Shown piece after piece: positions 1 to 7,895 of a stretch of DNA of 40,274 nucleotides. Made by a program: the position numbers and the translations under genes. The DNA lies in NCBI GenBank assembly GCA_013426795.1, contig JACDZF010000007.1, forward strand, positions 1 to 40,274. Direction: 5' to 3'. Each line of letters opens with the position of its first letter. The stretch's first letter is position 1. Source of the stretch: Desulfocapsa sp. Lineage in GTDB: Bacteria; Desulfobacterota; Desulfobulbia; Desulfobulbales; Desulfocapsaceae. A model generated the notes under the pieces. The model was given only the letters and a program-made list of their open reading frames with translations, searched no databases and had not been told where the DNA came from.

Positions 1-11
1 TTAGTGCCTTA

Positions 12-49
12 CAGATTCTATTCTTGTTTTTTTGCAAGAAAATAATCTG
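12..49. repeat. imperfect A/T-rich inverted repeat downstream of the GlcD-like gene
   Basis: Arms at 12-26 and 35-49 match at 13 of 15 positions and flank a loop that is mostly T. It lies just beyond the stop codon of the minus-strand oxidase gene, where a terminator could sit, but on that strand the stem is not followed by a T-run. Its function is uncertain. Confidence 0.3.
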
Positions 50-77
50 CGAAAGGCTCGTATCCCGTTTATCGGGG

Positions 78-1484
78 TTAGGACTCTGCTTGGGGAAAGA
101 TCTTTCCTGGATTGAGGATGCCCTGCGGATCAAAGAGGTTCTTCAGCTTTTTCATGGTGCTCAAGGTCGTGGCGTCCAGTTCAAGGGGGAGGAAGGCGGA
201 TTTAGTGATGCCGATGCCATGCTCTCCCGATAGGGTCCCGCCCAGACCGATGACCTGGCGGAAAAGTCTCTCCTTGGCCATCGCGCCCTTGCGCCGCTGT
301 TCCTCCTGGTCACGGTCCAGCATGATATTGACATGGATATTGCCATCGCCGGCATGGCCAAAGGTGAGGATGATAAGGTTCAGCTCCTGGGCCAGGGCTT
401 CAGTAAAGTGCACAAGTTCCGGGATACGGCTGCGGGGGACGACCACGTCTTCGCTGATTTTGTGGGGGCTGAGCCGGAAGGTGGCCGGTGAGATGGAACG
501 GCGGGCCAGCCACAGCTCCTGCTTTTCGGCGTCAGTCGCTGCCTGCCGGATGGTGCAGTGGCCTCGATGGGCCTCGCTGTTCAAGAGGATGTACAGCCGT
601 TTTGTTTGATCATGGACCTCGCTTCGGCTGCCGTCCAGTTCGAGCAGGAGCATGGCCTCGAGATCCGGGGCGGGCGGGGTGGGGAGCAGGTGCGCGACTA
701 CGCCCAGGGCGGTTTTATCCATGTACTCCAGGGTGCAGGGGCGGATATGGTGATTGAGGATCTCGGCCACCAGGACCGTTGCCTGGGGCAGGGAGTTCGA
801 ACTGATTAAAAAGGTCTCTTTGTGTTCCGGCAGGGGAATGAGGCGGGTGATAATCCTGGTGATGACCCCTAAGGTTCCTTCCGAGCCGATGAAAAGCCGG
901 GTGAGATCGTAGCCCACCACCCCTTTTTCGGTGCGGGTGCCGGTGTTCAGGATCTCGCCACTGGCCAGCACCACCTCCAGGCCGATGATAAAATCCTTGG
1001 TTACCCCGTATTTGACCGCGGAGGGGCCACCGGCGCATTCGGCGGCATTGCCGCCCATGGTGCAGAACTTGAGGCTGGCCGGATCAGGCGGGTAAAACAG
1101 CCCGACCTCCTGCACAGCCTTCTGAAAGTCACCGGTGATGACCCCGGGCTCAACGATGGCAATCTGGTTATCCCGGTCGATGTCGAGGATCCGGTTCATG
1201 CGGGAGAGGGCCAGCACCAGTCCGCCTTGCACCGGAAGAGAGCCGCCGGTCATGCCGGTGCCGGCCCCCCTGGCCACCACCGGCAGGTTCTGCCTGCTGG
1301 CCAGGCGCATCAACGCGGCAACCTGGTCGGTTGTGTCCGGGAAGGCGACGATATCCGGGAGAAAGGTCCGGCCGCTGCCATCGTAGGAGTAGCAATGCAG
1401 GTCTTCAAGGCGGGTGGTGCAGTGCTTCCGGCCAACGATACGGGCAGCTTCTTCGGCCACTTTTTTGATAATATCTTTATCCAT
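78..1484 (-). CDS. FAD-linked oxidase, GlcD / D-lactate dehydrogenase type
   Basis: The 468-residue product has the layout of the GlcD/VAO family: an N-terminal FAD-binding domain (GAGTGMTGGSLP, then GGNAAECAGGPSAVKYG and GSEGTLGVIT) and a C-terminal FAD-linked oxidase domain ending in GHAGDGNIHVN and GEHGIG. Family members oxidise glycolate, D-lactate or related 2-hydroxy acids and usually work with an FeS partner. No partner is visible because the window ends downstream. I chose the ATG at 1484, which gives MDKDIIKKV and the usual family length. A TTG at 1568 would add 28 residues with no homology-like features and no ribosome binding site. The ATG itself lacks a clear Shine-Dalgarno and is preceded by the palindrome at 1488-1500. 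The family is firm; the substrate is unknown. Confidence 0.93.
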   Translation of the reverse strand: MDKDIIKKVAEEAARIVGRKHCTTRLEDLHCYSYDGSGRTFLPDIVAFPDTTDQVAALMRLASRQNLPVVARGAGTGMTGGSLPVQGGLVLALSRMNRILDIDRDNQIAIVEPGVITGDFQKAVQEVGLFYPPDPASLKFCTMGGNAAECAGGPSAVKYGVTKDFIIGLEVVLASGEILNTGTRTEKGVVGYDLTRLFIGSEGTLGVITRIITRLIPLPEHKETFLISSNSLPQATVLVAEILNHHIRPCTLEYMDKTALGVVAHLLPTPPAPDLEAMLLLELDGSRSEVHDQTKRLYILLNSEAHRGHCTIRQAATDAEKQELWLARRSISPATFRLSPHKISEDVVVPRSRIPELVHFTEALAQELNLIILTFGHAGDGNIHVNIMLDRDQEEQRRKGAMAKERLFRQVIGLGGTLSGEHGIGITKSAFLPLELDATTLSTMKKLKNLFDPQGILNPGKIFPQAES

Positions 1485-1487
1485 ATG

Positions 1488-1500
1488 GGGTATAATACCC
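1488..1500. promoter_or_regulatory. 13-bp palindrome between divergent oxidase and ddl genes
   Basis: GGGTAT-A-ATACCC is a perfect 6+6 palindrome only 3 bp upstream of the oxidase start codon. Its centre contains TATAAT on the plus strand. It could be an operator, or simply occlude initiation. The same arms recur at 18005-18020. Confidence 0.35.
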
Positions 1501-1589
1501 AAGTCGTGGAAAAATGAAAGGGCATTTCCGGCTGGAAGAAAGGCGAATAATCCTGAAACAAGGTTCAACGAAGAAGGTAAGGAGAGAGC

Positions 1590-2531
1590 GTGAGCGAAGA
1601 GACACGAATACGGGTTGCGTTGCTGGCTGGAGGTCGTTCAAGTGAGCGGGAGGTTTCATTGAAGGGGGCCATCGGGGTGGAGAAGGCCCTTGATCCCGGC
1701 AAGTTTCTGGTCAGGCGCTACGATCCGGCAACGGATCTGGCGGCCCTTGCTCAGGATGCGTCGTCCATCGATGTCGCCTTTATTCTCCTCCATGGATTGT
1801 ATGGCGAGGATGGAACGGTGCAGGGTTTTCTCGATCTGCTGGGGATTCCCTATCAGGGATCTGGAGTTCTGGGCAGTGCCATGGCCATGGACAAGAACCT
1901 GGCCAAGATCATGTACCGGCTAAACGGCCTGCCCGTGGCCAACTGGGAGATGGCGCGGCGGGAGGATGCCCAGGAGCCTGGCCGGTTGCTGGAACGTCTG
2001 CGTCTGCCCCTGGTGATCAAGCCGGTGCGGGCCGGGTCGAGTATCGGGATGTCCATTGCCGCCACTGAAGCGGAGCTGGGGGAAGGGATCAGGCTTGCCT
2101 ATAAGCATGATTCGCAGGTCATGGTGGAGCAGTTTGTCAGGGGGCGGGAGATCACCGGCGGGGTTCTGGGCAATGATGAACTGATCGCCCTGCCGCTGGT
2201 GGAGATTATCCCCAATAAGGAGTTTCTGTTCTTTGATTATACTGCCAAATATCAGGCCGGTGCCTCGCGCGAACTCTGTCCGGCCCCCATCGGCGCGGAA
2301 TTGACCGCCAAGGCACAGCAATGTGCCGTGGCTGCCCACCGGGCCTTACAACTGCGGGGATATTCCCGCACCGATATGATCGTCACCGATGAAGGCGAAA
2401 TCACCCTTCTGGAGACCAATACCATCCCCGGGATGACCCCCACCAGTCTGCTCCCGCAGGCAGCCGCAGTCCATGGCCTCGCATTTCCGGCATTGCTGGA
2501 ACGATTGATCGAGTTGGCCCTGGAGAAGTGA
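1590..2531 (+). CDS. ddl: D-alanine--D-alanine ligase
   Basis: The 313-residue cytoplasmic ATP-grasp enzyme joins two D-alanines for the peptidoglycan stem peptide. Recognisable blocks are LLHGLYGEDGTVQGFLDLL with LGIPYQGSGVLGSAMAMDK in the N-terminal part, VIKPVRAGSSIGMS in the ATP-binding region, and LLETNTIPGMTPTSLLP near the C-terminus, which carries the Mg-binding Glu and Asn. Length is normal for Ddl. Translation starts at GTG 1590, preceded by AAGGAGAG at 1578-1586. It stands alone rather than in a mur/fts cluster, but the mre operon for wall elongation lies 2.6 kb downstream. Confidence 0.96.
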   Translation: MSEETRIRVALLAGGRSSEREVSLKGAIGVEKALDPGKFLVRRYDPATDLAALAQDASSIDVAFILLHGLYGEDGTVQGFLDLLGIPYQGSGVLGSAMAMDKNLAKIMYRLNGLPVANWEMARREDAQEPGRLLERLRLPLVIKPVRAGSSIGMSIAATEAELGEGIRLAYKHDSQVMVEQFVRGREITGGVLGNDELIALPLVEIIPNKEFLFFDYTAKYQAGASRELCPAPIGAELTAKAQQCAVAAHRALQLRGYSRTDMIVTDEGEITLLETNTIPGMTPTSLLPQAAAVHGLAFPALLERLIELALEK

Positions 2532-2712
2532 GAGAGATTCGAAGGATGTGAAAAGAAGGTGAATCCCACCCTTGATTTATCCCGCCTCTGATCCTGTAAT
2601 CCCTGCCCGCAGGGTTCTAACCCCGATGAAAGGCACTTATCCCAACAGTTTTCCATGCCTGGGCAGGCCTGCTGTCAAAAGTGGATCAAACCAGACTCCC
2701 TGTTCCGGAACG

Positions 2713-2990
2713 TTAGTCCTTGCGGCAGGGAACCACTTTACGAAAGCTGTCTTTGGTCCAGATTGGCTGGCCATCCGCTGTTTTGCCGTCGGTTTTCCAC
2801 TTATCAAGAACCTGGAGGCAGAACGATCCTGTATTCAGAATTTCCGGCTCCTTGGTTCCGGAGCATCACCACCAATACGAATCAGATCGGTATGGGTTGT
2901 GGTGGAGTTGGGTTTGACCGTGGTCGCACCGCAACCAGCGAGGGTACCCGCAAGAATTGTGGAAACAGTACCTCTACCAGGTTTGCTCAT
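2713..2990 (-). pseudogene. small lipoprotein gene interrupted by a frameshift
   Basis: An ATG at 2990 follows AGGAGA (3003-2998) at an ideal 7-nt distance. It opens a lipoprotein-like leader, MSKPGRGTVSTILAGTLAGC, with a lipobox LAGC at Cys20. This frame runs to a stop at 2837-2835 (51 codons). The frame shifted by one base then reads on to a stop at 2715-2713 with convincing protein sequence (LQVLDKWKTDGKTADGQPIW, TKDSFRKVVPCRKD). The two frames overlap only between 2865 and 2838, so a single lost base there would explain the break. Restored, the product would be about 92 residues and exported to a membrane surface. I do not recognise the family. It may be a real pseudogene or a sequencing or assembly error. 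Confidence 0.68.
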
Positions 2991-3109
2991 GGGCTGGTCT
3001 CCTGATAAAGGGTAAAGAGTCGAAATGATATTGACGGGATGTTTTTTGATCAGCTTTTTTGAATGGAAATCTGATGTGGGGCAATGATTGATTCTACAGG
3101 GAGGGGGAG

Positions 3110-3214
3110 ATGATGAAATTGAGAGTGCTCATTGAAGCCATGGGATACTTACGCAGACAGCTGGTTCCAACTTTTCTATCTGGGTCGTACATGGAAGGGA
3201 TGCTGGTGGAATAA
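3110..3214 (+). CDS. possible 34-residue small protein
   Basis: The ORF starts MMKLRVLIEAMGYLRRQLVP and ends MLVE. GGAGG at 3100-3104 sits 5 nt before the first ATG and 8 nt before the second, which is why I list it. No domain or membrane segment is evident and no promoter is clear. It lies between the broken lipoprotein gene, read the other way, and the tRNA-Pro terminator. A ribosome binding site alone is weak evidence, so it may be chance. Confidence 0.25.
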   Translation: MMKLRVLIEAMGYLRRQLVPTFLSGSYMEGMLVE

Positions 3215-3251
3215 AAAAATTGGGGTAAAGGCGCAAGTTTTAAAAAAAGTT

Positions 3252-3277
3252 CAACAAAACTGACCAGTAAACTGGTC
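3252..3277 (-). terminator. terminator of tRNA-Pro
   Basis: On the minus strand the arms at 3271-3277 and 3262-3268 form a perfect 7-bp stem with a 2-nt gap, followed by AGTTTTG. The first arm includes the CCA 3' end of the tRNA, so terminator and mature 3' end overlap. Confidence 0.6.
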
Positions 3278-3349
3278 GGGAAGAGAGGATTCGAACCTCC
3301 GGCCTCAGCGTCCCGAACGCTGCGCTCTACCAGACTGAGCCACTCCCCG
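3273..3349 (-). tRNA. tRNA-Pro (anticodon CGG)
   Basis: The 77-nt cloverleaf has acceptor arm CGGGGAG paired with CTTCCCG (one G-T wobble), a D-arm, anticodon stem CAGCG/CGCTG around loop TTCGGGA (anticodon CGG, reading CCG), T-loop TTCGAAT and encoded CCA. It sits downstream of serS on the same strand. Confidence 0.96.
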
Positions 3350-3380
3350 ATCTAATTGGTTTTATTTGTATTTTTTTTCT

Positions 3381-3413
3381 AAAAAAATCGCCTGTCGGTA
3401 ACCGGTGGCAGAC
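3381..3413 (-). terminator. possible serS terminator or tRNA-Pro leader hairpin
   Basis: On the minus strand a short imperfect stem around CCGGTTACCG is followed by seven T (positions 3387-3381). It could end serS transcripts. The candidate tRNA-Pro promoter lies upstream of it, so it might instead sit in the tRNA leader. Confidence 0.35.
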
Positions 3414-3424
3414 ATCTTTCCTGA

Positions 3425-3453
3425 GTTATAGCCTGTTTGCCTCTCTGTTTCAA
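3425..3453 (-). promoter_or_regulatory. candidate promoter of tRNA-Pro
   Basis: On the minus strand TTGAAA (3453-3448) and TATAAC (3430-3425) are separated by 17 bp, directly downstream of the serS stop codon. This would give a leader of about 70 nt before the tRNA. Confidence 0.5.
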
Positions 3454-3463
3454 TGAAGAAAGA

Positions 3464-4756
3464 TTAAAAAGTGCTGTCTTCAAATCGGTTTTTAAAATAC
3501 GGGGCAAGCACCTCCGGAATCTTGAGGGACCCGTCCTCCTGTTGATAGTTTTCGAGGATGGCCAGCAGGGTGCGTCCCACAGCCAGTCCTGAGCCGTTGA
3601 GGGTGTGCACCAGACGGCTTTTTTTCTGGCCATGGGGGCGGTAGCGGATGCCGCCGCGGCGGGCCTGAAAATCCAGAAAATTGGAGCAGGAGGAGATCTC
3701 CCGATAGGTCTCCTGGCCTGGCAGCCAGACCTCGATGTCGTAGGTCTGGGTGGCGGAAAAGCCAAGGTCACCACTACAGAGTTTGACCACCCGGTAGTGC
3801 AGCCCGAGGAGTTGCAGGACTTCTTCGGCGTCTGCCAGGAGGGATTCAAGTTCCTGGGCGGATTCTTCCGGTCGGGTGAATTTGACCAGTTCCACCTTGT
3901 CAAACTGGTGCTGCCGGATCAATCCCCTTGTATCGCGGCCATGGGAACCAGCCTCAGAGCGGAAGCAGGGGGTGTAGGCGGTCAATTTCAGGGGAAGGAC
4001 ATTTTCTTCCAGCGTCTCGTCGCGATAGATGTTGGTGACCGGCACCTCGGCCGTGGGTATCAGGTAGAGATCCCAGTCCTTGATGCGGAACAGGTCTTCT
4101 TCAAATTTTGGCAGCTGGCCGGTGGCGGTCATGGATGCCGAATTCACCAGGAACGGGGGCAGAATTTCTTCATAGCCATGACGCTGGGTGTGCAGATCGA
4201 GCATGAAGTTGATCAATGCCCGTTCAAGCCTTGAGGCAAGGCCCCTGAGCAGGGAAAATCTGGCTCCGGTGATCTTGGCCGCCCGCTCAAAGTCGAGGAT
4301 TTTCAGGGCCTCGCCCACCTCCCAGTGGGGTCTGGGCGGGAAGGAAAAGGCGGGTTTGCTTCCCCATTGCCTGATCTCGACATTGTCCTGATCGCTTTGG
4401 CCGGTGGGTACCGAATCGCCGCACAGGTTGGGAATGGCCATGACAATTTCCTGAAGACGGGTCTGGATATCTGTCAGCTGATCATCCAGCACCTTGATCC
4501 GGTCTGAGGTTTGACGCATCGCCACGACCATGGGCTCGGCCAAGGCGATGTCCTCGGGGCTGCCCTTTTTGAGAAGGGCAATCTCTTTTGATACGATATT
4601 GCGCCTGTTCTTCAGTGCCTCTCCCTCTGCGAGCAGGGTGAGCCTCTCCTGATCCACCCTTGCGAAGTCAGTCAACTTGTCCAGGCTCAGGCCGCGTTTG
4701 GCCGTTTTTTCCTTAACCAGTTCCAGATTTTCTCTGATAAATCGGAGCTCAAGCAT
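3464..4756 (-). CDS. serS: seryl-tRNA synthetase
   Basis: The 430-residue class II synthetase charges tRNA-Ser (and tRNA-Sec) with serine in the cytoplasm. It has the N-terminal helical arm (about residues 1-105) and then the catalytic core with motif 2 ([20 protein letters not shown], then [10 protein letters not shown]) and motif 3 ([19 protein letters not shown]). The length is typical. The ATG at 4756 starts the standard [17 protein letters not shown]; no strong Shine-Dalgarno precedes it. It lies between tRNA-Ala and tRNA-Pro on the same strand. The terminator at 4790-4827 separates it from tRNA-Ala. Confidence 0.97.
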   Translation of the reverse strand: MLELRFIRENLELVKEKTAKRGLSLDKLTDFARVDQERLTLLAEGEALKNRRNIVSKEIALLKKGSPEDIALAEPMVVAMRQTSDRIKVLDDQLTDIQTRLQEIVMAIPNLCGDSVPTGQSDQDNVEIRQWGSKPAFSFPPRPHWEVGEALKILDFERAAKITGARFSLLRGLASRLERALINFMLDLHTQRHGYEEILPPFLVNSASMTATGQLPKFEEDLFRIKDWDLYLIPTAEVPVTNIYRDETLEENVLPLKLTAYTPCFRSEAGSHGRDTRGLIRQHQFDKVELVKFTRPEESAQELESLLADAEEVLQLLGLHYRVVKLCSGDLGFSATQTYDIEVWLPGQETYREISSCSNFLDFQARRGGIRYRPHGQKKSRLVHTLNGSGLAVGRTLLAILENYQQEDGSLKIPEVLAPYFKNRFEDSTF

Positions 4757-4787
4757 AATGGGTCAGGTATGAGTAAACGTTATTAGC

Positions 4788-4827
4788 GAAAAAAGGCCAG
4801 TCTCAGGGTAACCCTAAAACTGGCCTT
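4788..4827 (-). terminator. terminator of tRNA-Ala
   Basis: Outer 9-bp arms at 4819-4827 and 4793-4801, plus an inner AGGGT/ACCCT stem at 4805-4815, make a compound hairpin. On the minus strand it ends in a T-run, as expected for a rho-independent terminator just after the tRNA. Confidence 0.8.
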
Positions 4828-4838
4828 AATCATTGGAA

Positions 4839-4914
<76 letters not shown>

Positions 4915-4942
4915 AAATTTTTAACTTTATAAAAACAGAAAT

Positions 4943-4971
4943 TTAATACCAGGAAATATTGATGATGTCAA
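4943..4971 (-). promoter_or_regulatory. promoter of tRNA-Ala
   Basis: On the minus strand a consensus TTGACA (4971-4966), a 17-bp spacer and TATTAA (4948-4943) lie about 29 bp upstream of the tRNA 5' end. Confidence 0.75.
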
Positions 4972-5023
4972 ACCCTTTTTCTTGTTTTTTTCTTTTGTTT
5001 CGTTGGGGATAAGGGTATATTTC

Positions 5024-5052
5024 TTGCCTATAAGAATTCGTTTTGGTAAGAT
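5024..5052 (+). promoter_or_regulatory. candidate promoter of the mre operon
   Basis: TTGCCT (5024-5029), a 17-bp spacer and TAAGAT (5047-5052) lie about 67 bp before the mreB start codon. The match is moderate. Confidence 0.4.
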
Positions 5053-5116
5053 CGCAGACTTTTTTAAATGCAAAGAATGTCTCGAGTGTCAGGGTATGTT
5101 TTTTTAATAAGGATGA

Positions 5117-6157
<1,041 letters not shown>

Positions 6158-6251
6158 ATCGTCAATTTAATTTTTTTCAGGTCTGACTGTGGAAAAGAAG
6201 AGTATTTATGGATTGTTCTTTCTGATGGTCATCATTGACAAATAGAGAGTT

Positions 6252-7139
6252 TTGAAGAAACCGGCAAATGTTAAAAAGACCCCGTCTCGTTTCGTAACGG
6301 CGAGGCTTCTTGTTCTGAGCGGGGTGGTGCTGATACTGGCCCTTGTCCTCTTTGGTTCCACCGTTGGTGGTCAGTTTGGGGTGGTTCAGCAGATGATCAT
6401 GCAAAGTATGGGGCCAATTCAGGGTGGAGCTTCGAAACTGACACGATCGTTCCAGGTATTTGCCGGTGATTATCTGGCCTTGTGGAATATCAGGGATGAC
6501 AACAAACAGTTACGATTGAAGATAGCCGATTATCAGCAGCAACTGGATCATCTGCGTGAGGCCTACGCCCGCAATCGCTACCTGGAAAATGAACTTTCTT
6601 TTAAAAAGGCAGAGAATTTCCCGGCTCTTACTGCAAGGGTGGTGGGAAGGGATCCATCCTTCTGGTTTAAGACCTTAATGGTAGACAGAGGGAAGAATGA
6701 TGGTGTGATCAAAGGGATGGTGGCCCGGACATCTTTGGGTGTTGTGGGGCAGGTCATTCAGGTTTCTGATAATTATGCCAAGATTCTTCTGGCCAATGCC
6801 CCGAGCAGTGCTGTTGATGCCATGATTCAGAAAAATCGGGTGCGTGGTATTTTAAAAGGTGCTGCTGATAAAGGATATGTTCTTTCCTATGTCTTGAAAA
6901 ATGCTGAGGTTGAGGTTGGTGACCGGGTGGTGACAGCTGGTGTGGGAGGGATTTTCCCCTCGGGAATTCCCCTGGGTACGGTTTCTCAGGTGCACTCAAA
7001 ACGGAGCGGGATGTTTCAGGAGATCGAGGTTGCACCCATTGTTGATTTTGGAAGATTGGAAATGGTTTTTATTGATCTTTCCGAAAGACAGAAGATCGCT
7101 GAAGAGATGGGAAAAACAGTGGCACCAGCTGTGGATTAA
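6252..7139 (+). CDS. mreC: rod shape-determining protein MreC
   Basis: This 295-residue protein is a bitopic scaffold linking cytoplasmic MreB to the periplasmic wall enzymes. A basic N-terminus (KKPANVKKTPSR) is followed by one membrane helix at about residues 17-36. A coiled coil follows at about 75-115 (LRLKIADYQQQLDHLREAY), then the beta-rich periplasmic domain with VVGRDPSFWFKTLMVDRG and VVTAGVGGIFPSGIPLG, which are typical MreC blocks. No ATG exists in frame near the start, so translation probably begins at TTG 6252, with GAGAG a few bases upstream. The 94-bp gap after mreB holds no recognisable gene. Confidence 0.94.
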   Translation: MKKPANVKKTPSRFVTARLLVLSGVVLILALVLFGSTVGGQFGVVQQMIMQSMGPIQGGASKLTRSFQVFAGDYLALWNIRDDNKQLRLKIADYQQQLDHLREAYARNRYLENELSFKKAENFPALTARVVGRDPSFWFKTLMVDRGKNDGVIKGMVARTSLGVVGQVIQVSDNYAKILLANAPSSAVDAMIQKNRVRGILKGAADKGYVLSYVLKNAEVEVGDRVVTAGVGGIFPSGIPLGTVSQVHSKRSGMFQEIEVAPIVDFGRLEMVFIDLSERQKIAEEMGKTVAPAVD

Positions 7140-7328
7140 AATTCAGAAATTGTCATCTTATGCGCATATATCGTCTTATCAATGGTGTTTCACTTCCCCC
7201 CGGGCAGCTCAAGGGAAACAGATTTTCTTCCTGTTCATAGCCGGGCAGAGAATGACGGGGAGGGAGTACATTGCGACAAGGCGCCTCGGGAGCAGGCTTT
7301 CCATGCAGTGTCCGGGGGCCGCATAGGT

Positions 7329-7865
7329 ATGCTGGTACTTAGTTTTTTGTTGGTTGGAATAGTCCTCATTGCCTGCCAGTCCTCAGTCTTGTATTTTCTC
7401 CCTTCCTGGATGGGGACTCCGGATCTGATTTTTATCCTGATTATCTTTCTTGCCTATCGCTTCGACTGGTTGCGCGGATTGGTGCTGGTCCTTGCCTTTG
7501 GTTGGATCATGGATGTGGTTTCCGGTCTTTATCTGGGGACCTATCCCTTGCTGTACCTCTTCCTTTTTGTTTTCCTTAAGATTATTAAAGAGAAAAGTCC
7601 TGTAAAAGAGGCTGTTTACCAGATTCCTTTGGTTGGCGTTGCCTATCTTGTAAGCTACTCCTTTCTTTATAGTTTCTATTTGCTGGTCCTGCCAGAGGTG
7701 CTGCCTGAGTGGTCATGGCCCACGATGGTCCGGCAGATCTTGCTCCTGGTGGTGGCCTCAATTCCCTGTTTTCTCTTGTATAACAAGTTGTTTGAACAGA
7801 TGTCCAAGCGTCGTTTCATTCGTCCTCGTATTCTGCGGAAGCGTTCCGGAAATTATTTTCGTTGA
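7329..7865 (+). CDS. mreD: rod shape-determining protein MreD
   Basis: From ATG 7329 the product is 178 residues and almost wholly hydrophobic, with about five to six membrane helices, as expected for MreD, the integral membrane partner of MreC. A block typical of the family is WGLVLVLAFG-like sequence followed by WIMDVVSGLYLGTYPLLYL. The open frame extends back to ATG 7182, but those 49 extra residues are polar and unlike MreD, and neither start has a convincing ribosome binding site. I therefore prefer 7329. This leaves about 190 bp after mreC with no clear gene. Identification rests on position in the operon as well as topology. Confidence 0.88.
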   Translation: MLVLSFLLVGIVLIACQSSVLYFLPSWMGTPDLIFILIIFLAYRFDWLRGLVLVLAFGWIMDVVSGLYLGTYPLLYLFLFVFLKIIKEKSPVKEAVYQIPLVGVAYLVSYSFLYSFYLLVLPEVLPEWSWPTMVRQILLLVVASIPCFLLYNKLFEQMSKRRFIRPRILRKRSGNYFR

Positions 7866-7895
7866 ATTGGATGACAAGTTTCGGTGGTGAGTGGA

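Noticed and set aside
2572-3015. 147-codon plus-strand ORF after ddl
   Set aside because: Composition is not protein-like and it is antisense to the broken lipoprotein gene, which has ribosome binding site and lipobox.
3605-4234. 209-codon plus-strand ORF
   Set aside because: Lies antisense within serS; serS has complete synthetase motifs, so this is a shadow frame.
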